Origin: Physcia stellaris
Taxonomy: Eukaryota; Ascomycota; Lecanoromycetes; Caliciales; Physciaceae
DNA length: 64,000 nt
Assembly: GCA_018902385.1 (NCBI GenBank)
Contig: JABSSW010000027.1
Span: 1 to 64,000, forward strand
Direction of reading: 5' to 3'
Every line of letters starts with the position of its first letter. The first letter of the stretch is position 1. Below, piece by piece: positions 13,409-25,280 of this stretch. A model generated the notes under the pieces. It worked only from the letters and a program-made list of their open reading frames with translations. It did not search any database and was not told the DNA's origin. A program made the position numbers and the translations under genes.

Positions 13409-15741
13409 TCATATTTCATTGACATGTTTTTTTAATTGAAATTTTATTCGAATCATGCGAATGATATTGAAAACAAATTTATCATCGATTAATCGTAATT
13501 TGATCGACTTGATAAAAACAATGATATTTAATTTGTGTCGTTTTACGAAATTGACATTCACGAAATTTAACGCAAAAATTTTTGTATTCGTTATAATCGA
13601 TGTTTTTTTGATTTCAAAAAAAATTTGAATTTTTTTTTGAAAATTTAATTGTCGTTCATTGTTTATTTTGAATTGCAACGCGTTTTGAATTAATGATAAC
13701 AATTTGACGATATTGAAATGCGAATCGATTATTTGTTCGAATTGTTTGATTCGTTTGCGTATTTCGTCAAAAAAATTTTGAACACGATTTTGTTCAAAAA
13801 TTTTTAATTTTTCGACTCATTTTTTGTAATCGATTCAAACTTCTTTTCAAACAAAAAATGATTTGATTTTGTTTTTATTTCATTTCATTCGATTTCAAAT
13901 TCTGCTAATTCAGTTATGATTTTTTTTTTTTAAAATTCGTTTTTTGATTTTTACAAGAAACATCTTGTTCATTGACTCGATAATCAAATTTGAAACATTT
14001 GTAACATTTATTTTCGATTTTTAGTTTGAAAACAATATGAAAAAAAAATCGAATTAAATTGTATTCGACATTTTTATTTTTAATTATACGATTGAAAACG
14101 AATGCGTCGACGATTTTATTTTTGATTATTCGAAAAAAAATTTTCGTGATTTTAATTTTGAACGTTTTTGTTGTTTTGAATTCGATGTATCGATCAATAT
14201 CGTTCAAAAAAATTTTTTGATGAATTATTGTTCGTATTTTTTTCACGAATTTATGATAATTTTTGCATTCGAACAAATGAATTATCGCGTTGATCAATCG
14301 TTTATTGATAATTTTGAACAATTGATTGACTTTCAAAACATTATTTAAATTCAATGATGTTATCAAGTTATTGAAACGATTCAAATATTGATCAAAAATT
14401 TCGTTTTTGTCTTTGAATTTCATAAAGAATTTGTCATCGAAAAGTTCATTTGTATGCATTGTTCATTTTGTCGAAATTCAAAAACACATTTTTCAAATCG
14501 TTTATTAGTTTTTCGATCGATTCGTAAAAATGTGAATTATTATAATCGATTCGATGTTCAATGATATTTCATGTCAAATTTTTGCAATGATTTCGTGCGT
14601 AATAAATTTTATTTTTTTCAATAAAAAATTGTCATGAATTCGATTCGAATTTGATTTTTAAATGAGTTTTTCATTTTTTTTATTCGTCATGATTTTCATA
14701 GAAGTTAAAAATGTTCTGATATTTAATTTTATGTTCATGAGAAACACGGGTCGCTAAAAATTGCTCGTTTAAAAAAATTGACTCGTGAGCATGTTCAAAG
14801 ACTCGTTTTTGAAAAAGAATAATGAATTTTCGTAAAAAATTTTTAAACAACAGTTCGATCATTTCGACATCGCGTTCAAAGTTTTGACGTTTAATTTCTG
14901 TTCGAAGATTTTTTTGATCGAAATCGTCAATGAAATCTGATTGACGTGATTGTTTATTGATGAATTTCAAAATTTTTTTTTCAAAAATTGTCTTGTCGAG
15001 TCGTAACGTTTTTATTTTTTCGATTAATTCATTTTTTCGAAATCGATGTTGATTTTTACAACGTTTCATTTTAGTTATTTTCATTTTTTGACGAGTTAAA
15101 TCATTGACAGCAATTTGATTGAATAACAATTGATTTTCGATATCGATCAATCGAAATTGTAAATCGAACATTTTTTGAGTTTGAACGATGTTTTGACGTT
15201 TTTGTTTTTTCAATTGTACAACAATTTTCGCATGTTTTTGTTGAACATTCTGTTTTAATTTTTTGATTACATTCATTTCATCAAAAAACATGAAAATGTT
15301 TTGCATTCAATTCGCTGATCGTTCAATAACATTTTTTTTGAATTTATCAATGTTTTTTATCATGAATGAAATTGATGATTTGACATTTTTGTCAATCAAT
15401 TTAAAATATAAATTCAATGTTTTTTTTTTCACGATGATAATTTTTTGATTCGCAAATTCGAATTTTATAATAAATCGTCGATGAAAACGTTTATGTCGAA
15501 ATTGATGTCGAATTTTAATGATTGAAAATGTTATTTGAAAATCATTTTCGCGAATCGATGTGTGTGAATTTAAAAACTCATTTTGTTGTGAATTTTTCAC
15601 ATTTTTTTTTTCGTTTTTCGTTTTTGAATTTGATATGTCATGCTTCAATAAAAAATTCGAAAAATTGAACACTTTGAATTCGTAAAATTTTTCTTGAATG
15701 ATTTGATTTTGAATGTTCAACATTTTCTTCATGCGATTCAA
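13409..15741 (-). mobile_element. Gag/protease side of nested Gypsy element
   Basis: Three long minus-strand open stretches lie upstream of the reverse transcriptase. The stretch 13,914-14,459 looks like the retrotransposon gag family (DKNEIFDQYLNRFNNLI pattern) and ends in a CYKC-type cysteine cluster. The stretch 13,409-13,702 resembles the protease-linked region before reverse transcriptase. The stretches 14,680-15,306 and 15,307-15,741 are rich in Lys, Gln and Glu and look like a long coiled coil; I cannot name a domain for them. Confidence 0.6.
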
Positions 15742-16157
15742 ACGCGTGCTGAAAATTGATTTTTTGAAAAATTGACTTGATTGCTTTGCAAAAAATTCGA
15801 ATATTTAATAAGTGAATGTTTTTTCGTCAAATAAATCAAAATAATGAATTGATTTTCGAATTCGACTGATACGTTCACGATTCGTCATATTGAAAGAGAT
15901 ATGTAGCGACGACATTTCAGATTCTGATTCTGAATGAATAAAAAAATTAAGTCGAGTCAGTTTAGACGTCGATGATATCGTGATTTTTCACTTTTTGTTT
16001 CAAGTATGTTTTGAATTCGTGAACTGATAAATAGTGAAAAATAATAATAAAAGTAAATGTCGTAAATTTCGTAACGTTGTTTGAATAATAAATAAATAAA
16101 ATTTGACATTTTAATGTAAATGTTTCGTGTAAAAAATAACATCGAAATCAACATTTT

Positions 16158-16450
16158 GATTTACAGTTCACGATATTTTCGTCAACATTGAATTTTTCAA
16201 TTCACGATATTTTCGTCAAAATTGAATAACATTCGTAAAATTATTATTGTGTCATACATTGATCACAATTTTCGACTCACGATATTCTCGTCAAAGTCGA
16301 ATAGTTTCGAAAATTACAAAATATTACATTGATATTTTCAATCGTAATTTTCAATTCACGATATTTTCGTCAAAATTGAATGTGTAATAATGAATTGAAA
16401 ATTTTTTTTTCTCGTTCGAAATTAAATAATTCGAGCACGATATTTTCGAA
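16158..16450. repeat. Array of about five imperfect hairpins with a shared core
   Basis: The core CACGATATTTTCG (once CACGATATTCTCG) recurs five times in this stretch (about 16,170, 16,203, 16,274, 16,356 and 16,436). It is flanked by inverted arms that differ between units but stay complementary: TTCAAT with ATTGAA in several units, TTCGAC with GTCGAA in another, and AATAATTCGA with TCGAATTATT in the last. The array lies just inside the LTR at 16,516-16,693, in the position of the leader of the nested minus-strand element. Confidence 0.75.
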
Positions 16451-16515
16451 TTATTGACGAATGATTACAATCGTTGAATAATCGTCGTTGTCAATCGATT
16501 GAATAATTAATATTG

Positions 16516-16693
16516 TGTCATAAAATCGTCGCATGTAATTAATTGTATTGAAATTGACGAAAATACTAATTATGCAAAAATATTAATTACATGTTGAAAA
16601 ATTTTCTATTTGCGATAGTCATTCGATTAGTCGTTTCGTTAATTCGCAAATTCGTTTCGTTCGAACATGACAAAAATTCGAAATCAAAATCAT
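16516..16693 (-). repeat. LTR of nested Gypsy element (5' LTR on minus strand)
   Basis: Partner of 9,227-9,403. It starts TGTCATAAAATCG and contains the same TAATTAATTG core and the same end block running through AACATGACA. Confidence 0.75.
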
Positions 16694-17822
16694 TTACAAT
16701 GAAAAAATTCGCAACGTCAAAAACGAATATGAATTTGCAATCGACAACAATTGAAATAATATCAAATTGAAAAAACATTGAATAAAAATCGATGAAAGTG
16801 ATTTTTTTAGTTTTCGTATATTCACGACGATTCGATTTTTGCGTTTTGAATTATTTGATTCAAATATTGTTTTTCATATTGCGAAAACAAAATAATCATG
16901 CGAAATGAATTGATTGATGTATTTCATGCGATTTTGAACGTGCAATTTATCGAAAATTTTATCAACAAATTTTCGATTTGCGAAATCGAAAAAATAAATT
17001 TTTGTTGTTTCGATTTTCGCGTCGAGTTTGAATTCAATTGATATTCATTCATTTTTCGAAATTCGCACGATAAATTCATTGTCGTTTCATAATTTTGAAT
17101 AATTTGTTACAACGTTTGCAAATTTAATTCGAACGTTAACGTCATCGTAAATTGTAATTTCAACAAACAATATTTTTTTCGCACTAATATTAACATTTGA
17201 CACGATAAAATTGTTAAAATTGTTTGCAAAATTGATTGAAAAATTGATCAAATTTGCGACGAAATTAATCGCGATCGCATCGTGCAAATTTTTATAATTA
17301 ATCGCGATAATCGCGTCAACGATCAAAATCGAAACATCAAATTTCATAATTTGTTTGAATCAATTGCGTGAAACAAATTTATGAACATTAACAATTAAAT
17401 GAAGCGTATTTCGAATCAATTAAATAACATTTTTTTTTTCGTATTTTTGTACGAGTTTCAAACGCGTATTTTTGAAAATGTAAACATTTTCAAAATTGAT
17501 GTTGTTAATTTGAATCATTTCTGTATGAACATCAATGATATGAAACAATACGTTTTCATTTGAATTTAATCGTTCAATTCGCGAAAACGTGAACATAAAA
17601 TCGCGTTCAATAAATAAACTATTCTTTTCACGTAATTTGAAAAAAATCGTAAAAATTGATTTAATTGAAATTTTAATAATTTCGTTGACACGAATCACGC
17701 GTTTGATCGACGATTCAACATTAATAACATTTAATTGAATTTTAATGTTTTTGCAATTTTCAATGATAATCATTTGTTTGTTTATATTTATATTTATTCG
17801 TTTTGAATTCAATATATCATTG

Positions 17823-18375
17823 TCAAAAAAATTTTGTTTTTAATTTTTTCATTATGTAAATTTGTCGAGTGAACGTGACAATCGCATTTTCGTCATTAAT
17901 TGAAATTTCGAAAATTCGAAAAATTAATGAAATATGATTCGTCGTGATTACGACGACGTTTTCGATATCGCGAATTTTGAAAAATTTTATGATTTGTTGC
18001 GCATGAATTCGATAATCAAATATTTTTTGCATCAGAAATTTGCGATCGATTAATGACGTATCGCATTCGATATCGACGCACATATCGATAAAAAATTGTT
18101 TTATGTTTGTTTTAAATCGTGACGTAACGTCACGAACGAAATTCGAAATTGAGTCGTGTATTTGTTTTGACGCTTGATTGTATAATAAATATTTGATAAT
18201 TATGAACATTTTTCGTCGACGATGTGTCAAATTTAATCGAAATTGTCTGACACGAACGCAAATGTCGATGAAATTTGTTATTAAAATAAAATTTCGATTG
18301 ACAACGTTTACATGAATAAATTTTCGTTTGTTTGACTGAAATATTCACAAAATATTCGAATGATTCATGAATCAC
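17823..18375 (-). mobile_element. C2H2-finger-bearing part of outer Gypsy element
   Basis: The minus-strand translation of 18,130-18,375 contains a C2H2 pattern, CKRCQSKF followed by NNKFHRHLRSC. A finger of this NNKLHxHLR type is known from fungal Gypsy polyproteins in the protease-proximal region. The stretch 17,420-18,230 continues as open sequence that would carry the protease region. I assign it to the outer element because it lies between its LTRs and outside the nested one. Confidence 0.55.
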
Positions 18376-18618
18376 ATAATTTTCATTAAATTTCTGAATT
18401 CGAAATGTTTTTCGTCATGATATTCGTCATTTATCATAAATATCTTTGACGCGTTTTTAATATTCATGTTGTGATCATTTTGATAATTTTTTTCATCGAT
18501 TGAATAATTGTTTTTTGTTTTTTTTTTTTTCGCAAAATACGTTCGTCGATATAATGTTTCATCTTGATTAAACGTTTCATTCTGATTAAAATAAATATCT
18601 TGTTTAGACGAAAACGAA

Positions 18619-18795
18619 TATTACGAGCATGTCTGAAATCTCGATTGAAAATTTATTTTATCAGCGAAAATTCATATGAAAACTAGCGCGATTTAGAATT
18701 TGACGTTCACAATCTACTTTTGACATTCGATTTTTTGTACATATTTGCTTTTTAAATCAAATATTTTCGTTATGTTATTTGTTTTCTAGACATGC
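18619..18795. repeat. Internal duplication, copy 1
   Basis: About 180 bases match 20,272-20,455 in the same orientation with small length differences. The shared part starts near TTACGAGCATGT and ends near AGACATG. The copies lie 1.65 kb apart within the outer Gypsy element and could be a duplication inside it or the trace of another insertion. Confidence 0.7.
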
Positions 18796-19019
18796 GTTTT
18801 ACATTATATTTGATTTTCATCGTGACGAACGATGTAAATTTCACATTCGTTATCGTGACGATCAACGAATAAAAAAAAACAAAATCGTTGTCAATTTCGT
18901 GACGATCGCACATTTTCAACACGAATTTTTCAATCAGCAATGACGATGACGAAATCATTTTCACGTTTTCAACACAGCAAATTTCTCGTACAAAATTAAC
19001 GAAATTAACTGTTACTCGA

Positions 19020-19240
19020 TCAAATTTTGTTTTTGTGAATTGCTCGTCGAAATACGCGAATAGTTAAATAAGATCGTCAATCTCGTAAAAATACGCGAAA
19101 TTAAAGAAAATCGTCAATTGTTCGTAAAGAAAGCGAATAGAAACAAAATCTTCATCGTTCGTAAAAATACGCGAATGTTTAAAAGAAAATCGTCAAATCG
19201 CTCGTAAAAATACGCGAATCAAAAAAAAATCGTCAACAAC
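19020..19240. repeat. Short tandem array, about five units of roughly 40 bases
   Basis: Units share the pattern CTCGTAAAAATACGCGAA followed by a variable A-rich spacer and ATCGTCAA. Starts are near 19,031, 19,082, 19,130, 19,158 and 19,200. Inside each unit CGTA and TACG can pair around an A-loop. It lies inside the outer Gypsy element, and no open reading frame crosses it. Confidence 0.7.
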
Positions 19241-20271
19241 GTGAATCAACGAAAATGATCGTGAGTTTGCGAAAATGACAATCAATTGTCGATTTTCTTT
19301 TTCGAATTTTCGACATCTAGTCAATAAACGATTTCTTTGCTCTTTCGAGTCAATCAATTCATTTCACAATTGATTTTTACAATATTCATTTTTTTAAGCG
19401 TTGAGACATCGCTTGATAAAAAAAAAAATAAAAATCACACACACACATCAAATCATTTATTTTTAACAAACAAATCAACATTCAAAACATCAAACAAAAA
19501 TTTTGAATTTCGTTTCGTTTCGTCAATTTCAATAAGTTTGTTTCAATGACGTCAATGAATTCGTTACAACGATTAGTGAATTTGTTTCAATGACGTTTTA
19601 TGAACGAATTCGTACATCGATTTCAATGAATTCGTTACAACGACATCAAAAACGCATGCGTTCGATTTTTTACATTTTCGCAATCAACATCAATGAAAAT
19701 GAATCTATTACATACAAACGATACGAAAACAATGACATGAAGAAAAAAATTGAAAAACATCGATTTAATAAATTTGTTACACGATCAAATCAATTCGTTT
19801 TTTTCGTAATTTTTTGTCGTCGTCAATGCGTCAATATTTTGTCAATCGATTTTTTGTTTTATAATTTGCAATCAATCAAAACGCGTCGATTAATAAAAAT
19901 TCGAAAAATTCAAATTCGAAAAGTTTGAAACAACACATGTTCGCGAAATCGATATCGTTTTGTTGTTTTTGTTTTGTTCGAAATATCGATCGTTTCATCA
20001 TATTAATTTGCAAATATTTTCGCGAACAAAATTTTCAACAAAATTTTCAACAAAATTTTCAACAAGATTTTTATTTTTCTCGTCGCATATATTTATCTTT
20101 TTTTTTCGCACATTTTTTGTTTTCGAATTTATTTTTTCACATTTATCGCATTTGTTTTGAAATTTTCAACGTCAATCATGATTAAACGAATATTTGAATT
20201 ACAATCAACGAATTTTTGCAATGTCGATCGATAGAAAAAATGAATATTTTTTCGAAACGAAATTTGAAAAA

Positions 20272-20455
20272 GACGAAAAATAATGTTACGAGCATGTTTA
20301 AAATTCGATTGAAAACTTATTTTATCAATCAAAATTACATGAAAATTAGCGCGATTTAGAATTTGACGTTTCAATTTATTTTTACATTCGATTTTTTGTA
20401 CATATTTGTTTTTAGATCAAATATTTTCGTTATGTTTTGTTTTTTAGACATGAAC
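20272..20455. repeat. Internal duplication, copy 2
   Basis: Partner of 18,619-18,795. Around it, at 20,129-20,374, a minus-strand open stretch runs through the repeat, so part of it was probably coding in the element. Confidence 0.7.
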
Positions 20456-22653
20456 AACGAAAATGAATTTGAAAAATCAACAAAATAATTATTAAAACGT
20501 AAAGATTGCGAATATTGAAATCGCGAATCGAACGTGTTTCGATTTTTTTGAATTTCGTTTTGTTGCGTTTGTTGAAATCGATATTGTTGATTTGCGTATA
20601 AACGTTTTTGCATATTTTGTGTCGATTGTTGTCGATTTGAATAATTTGATTAATACGAACGTTATTGTTGTTGAAAAACGTAAACGTTATTTTGTTTGTC
20701 AAATTGATACGAAATTAAATATTGCGTTTGTCGTGATTGCGAAAAAAATTCATTGAAATTTTCGTAATCATTACGTTCATTAATGAAAAAAAAAATATTA
20801 TACGAATCGAATGAAATTGAAATTTGAAAACGATAAATGAATTGAAAACGACGATCGTTTTCGAATGAATAATAAAAACGATATTTGTTTTCGATGTTTC
20901 ATTATATTTTCTTTTTATTATCAAGTTGTTGTAAAAACTCGTTCATTGTAGTTTTTCTGTCGATTTAATTAAATTTCGTCGAAATTTCAATTTCAACTCA
21001 TTGTAAATCAAATAAAATTGTAAATAAATTGACATCATAATCGATTTAACATTTCTGATTATTATTTTCGCGAAATTGAATAATTTTTTGTGTTTGCGAA
21101 CATTTTTCATAATGTATTTTTTTCGTGATATCGTCAACGTCGTGAACGACGATTTTTTATAACGTTTTACAACAAACGTTTTCATTTTTTTACGTTTTTT
21201 TAATTTGATCAATTTTTTTTTGATTGTCATTGACGATTTCAATATATTATCGTAATGCATGATCACGCATGCAATTATAAAAATTTGTTCGTATCACATC
21301 AACATTTTTGAACAATGTCATATTTTTAATTTTTTCAATATAGAAATGAATATTTCGAAAATATGTATTTTTGTTCGAATGCTCGATCGAATTGTCGATA
21401 ATAACGTTTTTTTTTTCGTATCACGAATCGAAAAATTTTGTTTTTTGAATATTTCATTTGACGTTATCGTCATTGTCAAAAAATTCGATTGAATTTGATA
21501 ATTCGACAGAATTTTGAAATTTTGTTTGAACATCGTTTCAAACATTCGTAATCAATATTTGAAAAATTTGTCATTGTTGTTGCGTGAATTTCGTATTTTG
21601 TCAATTGTTATTTTCGTTTGTCATGTTTGAATTGAATGCGAAAATAAATTCGATATTTTTGTGTTTCGAAAAATGATGTTCAACGAAATTATGATATTGT
21701 TTCGTCGTTGAAAAAACGACGTCGACGAAATAATTTGAAATTTACGACGTAAATTTTTCGAAAAATGAACGTAAAAAATATCAAAAAAATATTTGCAATC
21801 GTCGATTTTAAATCAAAAATGAATGATGTAATTCGATTATTAATTCAATCGAAAAATGATTGATTGTTTCGATACGTTTCGATGACGATCACGAAAATTT
21901 TAAAATTTTTGCGAAAACGAATTTTGTCGACGATTTACTTTGCTAAATAAACAATGTTTGTCGAAATTAAATAATTAATCATTAATAACGATATTGATTC
22001 AAAACAATTAATTATAATATTATTTACAATAAATTTTGTCGATATATTAAAAAAATTAATTCGATTAATTAAATCGATATAATCGAATAATTCAAACGCA
22101 ATGCGAATAATTTTTGATGTAAAAACAATCAAAATGATTTAAATAAAAATAATGTGTCGTATTGAAATCTGAAATAAAATGATGATAAACAAACAAAAAA
22201 AAAAACGAATTGAAATTTTCAAATTTGTTGAAGCAAATTATTGTTGATGAAAAAACAAATAAAATCGTTAAATTGAATTGTTCGAATCAAACAAAAAGTT
22301 CGATGATAATTGACATTCAAATGCGTCGTCATTGAGCGATGACAATGCGAATTTTCACGAAAAATCGAAATGTTTTGAATATTTGAATGAAAAATCAATC
22401 GTTTTTGCTGAAAGTTGAAAAACGTTGAAAAAATATGATTGAAATTTTCATTTTCAATTGATTAAATGAATTGATTGATCGTCGAAATCAATCAAAAAAC
22501 AATAAAATTTTCGATTGCGACAACGAGAAAAATATTGATGAACAATTGATTTGTATACAAAATGCAAAATTGTTCGAAAATTGATACGTTAAAAAACAAA
22601 AAATGATGTCGTTTTGTTTACGTACAAATCATCGTTTGAATGATGTTATCAAT

Positions 22654-22847
22654 TGTTATGCGTAAAATGTGAATTGATTGATTTAGAAATTATGAACGAC
22701 AAAATGTCAATTTATGTACAATAATTGCGAATCAATTGTCTGATTATCATTCATTTAATATGAAATGACGACAGAATTCTTGTCAAATGTTTTGCAAGAA
22801 TATTCGATTTAATTTCAGATTATTCAATTTGATTTTGTGTCATAACA
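22654..22847 (-). repeat. LTR of outer Gypsy element (5' LTR on minus strand)
   Basis: This 194-bp partner of 6,096-6,289 is followed by ATATA, the right half of the proposed target-site duplication (GTATA on the other side). Confidence 0.8.
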
Positions 22848-23459
22848 ATATATTTGATAAAATACGTTAAAAATTAAATAAATTTAAATTTTCGCGAAAC
22901 ACGTTAAACAACAAAATAATTTGACGATTAAAACAAACAATCGTTGTTTTAATCGACGACAAAAATTTTGTTCAATCAATTTCGTCAATTACAATAAAAA
23001 CGTTTCGCGTTAAATTGCATTGTTTTTTGATACATATTTGATTCGCGTTGATTGTAATACATTTATTTTTTCAATTTTTGTGTTTTTATATTAAAATTCA
23101 ACATAATGTTTTCGATTTACGATTGATTCGATTGATTAATTCAATGATTTCAAACAAATTAAATCGAATCAAAAACGCGAAAATCGACAATGCGAAATTT
23201 TATATCATTCACAATCGATATTCGAAATTGTTTTTTTTTTCGATAATCAATGTTGCAATTAATTGTTCACGAATTAAATTATTCAATCAAATGATATTGT
23301 TGATTTAAAAACAAATTCATTATTTACACGCACATAGCAAAATACATTTAAATACAACAACAAAAAAACGTACAAAAATCATTCAAAAAACGCAAAATTA
23401 TTTCGAATAATTTCAAAAATATATCGAACGACGAAATCGATACAAAAAACGACGACAAT
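22848..23459. other. AT-rich spacer between two Gypsy elements
   Basis: Part of the site into which the two neighbouring LTR elements inserted. It holds only a short plus-strand open stretch (23,048-23,308) that I do not recognise. Confidence 0.5.
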
Positions 23460-23656
23460 TGTAACGAAACGAAATCGATCAAACGAACGTTAAAACGTTG
23501 CGAACTTAACTGTCGCATTTCGTGCTTATATACTCGAAATTTCACGAATTTCTTTTTGTTTTTTTAGCAATTAATTCTACTATGTGTTTAACATTTATCA
23601 TAGCAATTCATATTATTATTCGCACATTCTAGTCACGCAATGTTTACATTTTTACA
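23460..23656 (+). repeat. 5' LTR of plus-strand Gypsy element
   Basis: This 197-bp copy has the same length as 30,701-30,897. It begins TGTAACGAAACG, contains the GTCGCATTTCGTGCTTATAT block and ends in TTTACA. It is preceded by ACAAT. Confidence 0.87.
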
Positions 23657-24031
23657 ATTTTAATTGCTTTACATCAAGAATTGTTCGATTAAAAATGTTT
23701 AATTCAACAAATGCGTTTCGTCGTCGCGAAATTCGTTCGCAAATTCGTGATCGTGCGATCGTATCGATTGTATCACAATCAAACATTATTTCATCAAACA
23801 ATTTTTTTATGTTTTTTTTTTATCGATCGAATTATTGAATTGTTTGATGATATTCAATTCGAAAATTTTGATAAAAACAATGATTTTGTCGATTTTGATA
23901 ATATCGACGTTTCAATTAAACACATTTTAATTTTCGAATTTTTGATTTCAAATATTAATTAATTTTTCAATTCAACATTTGTTACGCATTTTAATCAAAA
24001 TGAAACACAACGAAAAAACAATTTTGTTTCG

Positions 24032-25280
24032 TTGTCGTCAAATAACGATGTCGTTGTGTTTGTTGTTGTCGATTCAAACGTGATTTTCAAACAAATAAAA
24101 ATGCGTATCAAAATGTTAAAAATTGAATCAAAATTCAATAATTTTAAAATATTTTTGATCAAAACGAAAACGAAACGTGATCGAAATCGTCGTCGTTGTC
24201 GCAACAACGATAATCAATATAAAAATTCGTTTTCGCATATCAAAAAACAAATCGCACGATCAAAAATTTCAAACACGCAAAAATGTGAAAATTGAAACAA
24301 TTTGAAAAATTGATTGCGTAATTGCGAAAAATATATCGTTTTCGATTTTGTTAATTTTCAAATAAAAAAAATGAAAACAAATTGATCGACGTCGTTTTTG
24401 ATAACGACAAAAAAAAATCAATAACGTAATTATGTTGATGTTCAATTTGAAAAACAAACATAAAAACAATATAAAAATTATTTGTTGACGTTATTTAACA
24501 ATTCGATAATTCGTGTCATGAACATAATTATTATTATTGAAAATGTTAAACAATTGTTTCGACAAAACATTGTTACGTTTAATCAATATTTAATCAAATT
24601 GTAAAACAAATTGAAACGTCACGTTTCGAACGAAAAACGACAAAAAAAATTGTTGATCAAAATTCATGTTTTCATTCGTATCAAATGTGTAAAAATGCGA
24701 AATCATGAAATCGATTTTTATTTCAAATTAATCGTCAATTTGTTGATTGCGAAACAATTGTTTGTCGACAATAATACGTTAAATAAATCGTCGAACAATG
24801 TTACGAAAACAAAACAAAATAATGAAAATAATCAAAAAAATCAAAAAAATAACAATGACGACGATAAAAATAAAAACAAAAAAATTTCGCATAACAAATT
24901 TGTTGAATTTGACAACGTTCAAAAAAACAATCAAAATCAATTTTCGAAATCGCAACAGCATCAACAAAATAAAAAAAAATGAAAATCGAAATCAAAATCA
25001 AAATTTCGCATTTTCAAAATTCGAAAAACGCATATGTTTTTCATGTCACAAATCGAATCACATAACAAATGATTTTATGTGTGAAAATTATGCGCAAATT
25101 AAAAAAAAAACGCAATCAAAATCAAAATCAATCGTCGAAAAAAAAACGAATTTAATATTTGTCGTTAAAATATTGAAAATAAATTTGAAACAAAATAAAT
25201 TTCGTGTTTTAATAATTATGTTATTAATCAAAACATTTATTATTCAAACAAACAATATAACAATTATTTTGTTTGATTGA
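24032..25280 (+). mobile_element. Gag remnant with CCHC zinc knuckle
   Basis: Overlapping open stretches on the plus strand end in a Lys/Asn/Gln-rich segment and a CCHC knuckle of the form C-x2-C-x4-H-x4-C at about 25,035-25,082. This is the standard end of a Gypsy gag. It belongs to the element at 23,460-30,897. Confidence 0.75.

Larger units (their letters stand above)
9227..16693 (-). mobile_element. Nested Ty3/Gypsy LTR retrotransposon
   Basis: Direct repeats of about 180 bp at 9,227-9,403 and 16,516-16,693 (both starting TGTCA) bound a 7.4-kb unit inserted in the outer Gypsy element in the same orientation. On the minus strand the order is leader with a hairpin array (16,158-16,450), two coiled-coil-like open stretches (15,307-15,741 and 14,680-15,306), gag with a Cys-rich end (13,914-14,459), a protease-like region (13,409-13,702), reverse transcriptase (12,213-12,871, palm YVDDVIVYS), RNase H end (11,350-11,658) and integrase (10,700-10,981). 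The outer limits of the LTRs are uncertain by about 20 bases because similarity runs on past TGACA. The element is heavily decayed. Confidence 0.75.
6096..22847 (-). mobile_element. Outer Ty3/Gypsy (chromodomain) LTR retrotransposon, interrupted by a nested element
   Basis: Two 194-bp direct repeats (6,096-6,289 and 22,654-22,847) begin with TGTTATG and end with ATAACA. The 5-base flanks outside them, GTATA and ATATA, look like a target-site duplication that differs by one transition. Read on the minus strand, the recognisable parts are a C2H2-finger-containing region typical of some fungal Gypsy polyproteins (about 17,823-18,375), then reverse transcriptase (8,872-9,147), RNase H (8,418-8,804), integrase with its His/Cys finger (7,368-7,843), the integrase tail (6,718-6,963) and a chromodomain-like end (6,511-6,702). 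A second Gypsy element of about 7.4 kb sits between the two halves. Without it the outer unit is about 9.3 kb. The element is decayed at many positions. Confidence 0.75.

Noticed and set aside
16158-16450. CRISPR-like array
   Set aside because: Units are palindromic with irregular spacing, the spacers are not of constant length, and the context is a eukaryotic retroelement.
20025-20065. Repeated FQQN coding motif as a prion-like protein
   Set aside because: A 12-base tandem repeat inside decayed retroelement DNA; no gene context.
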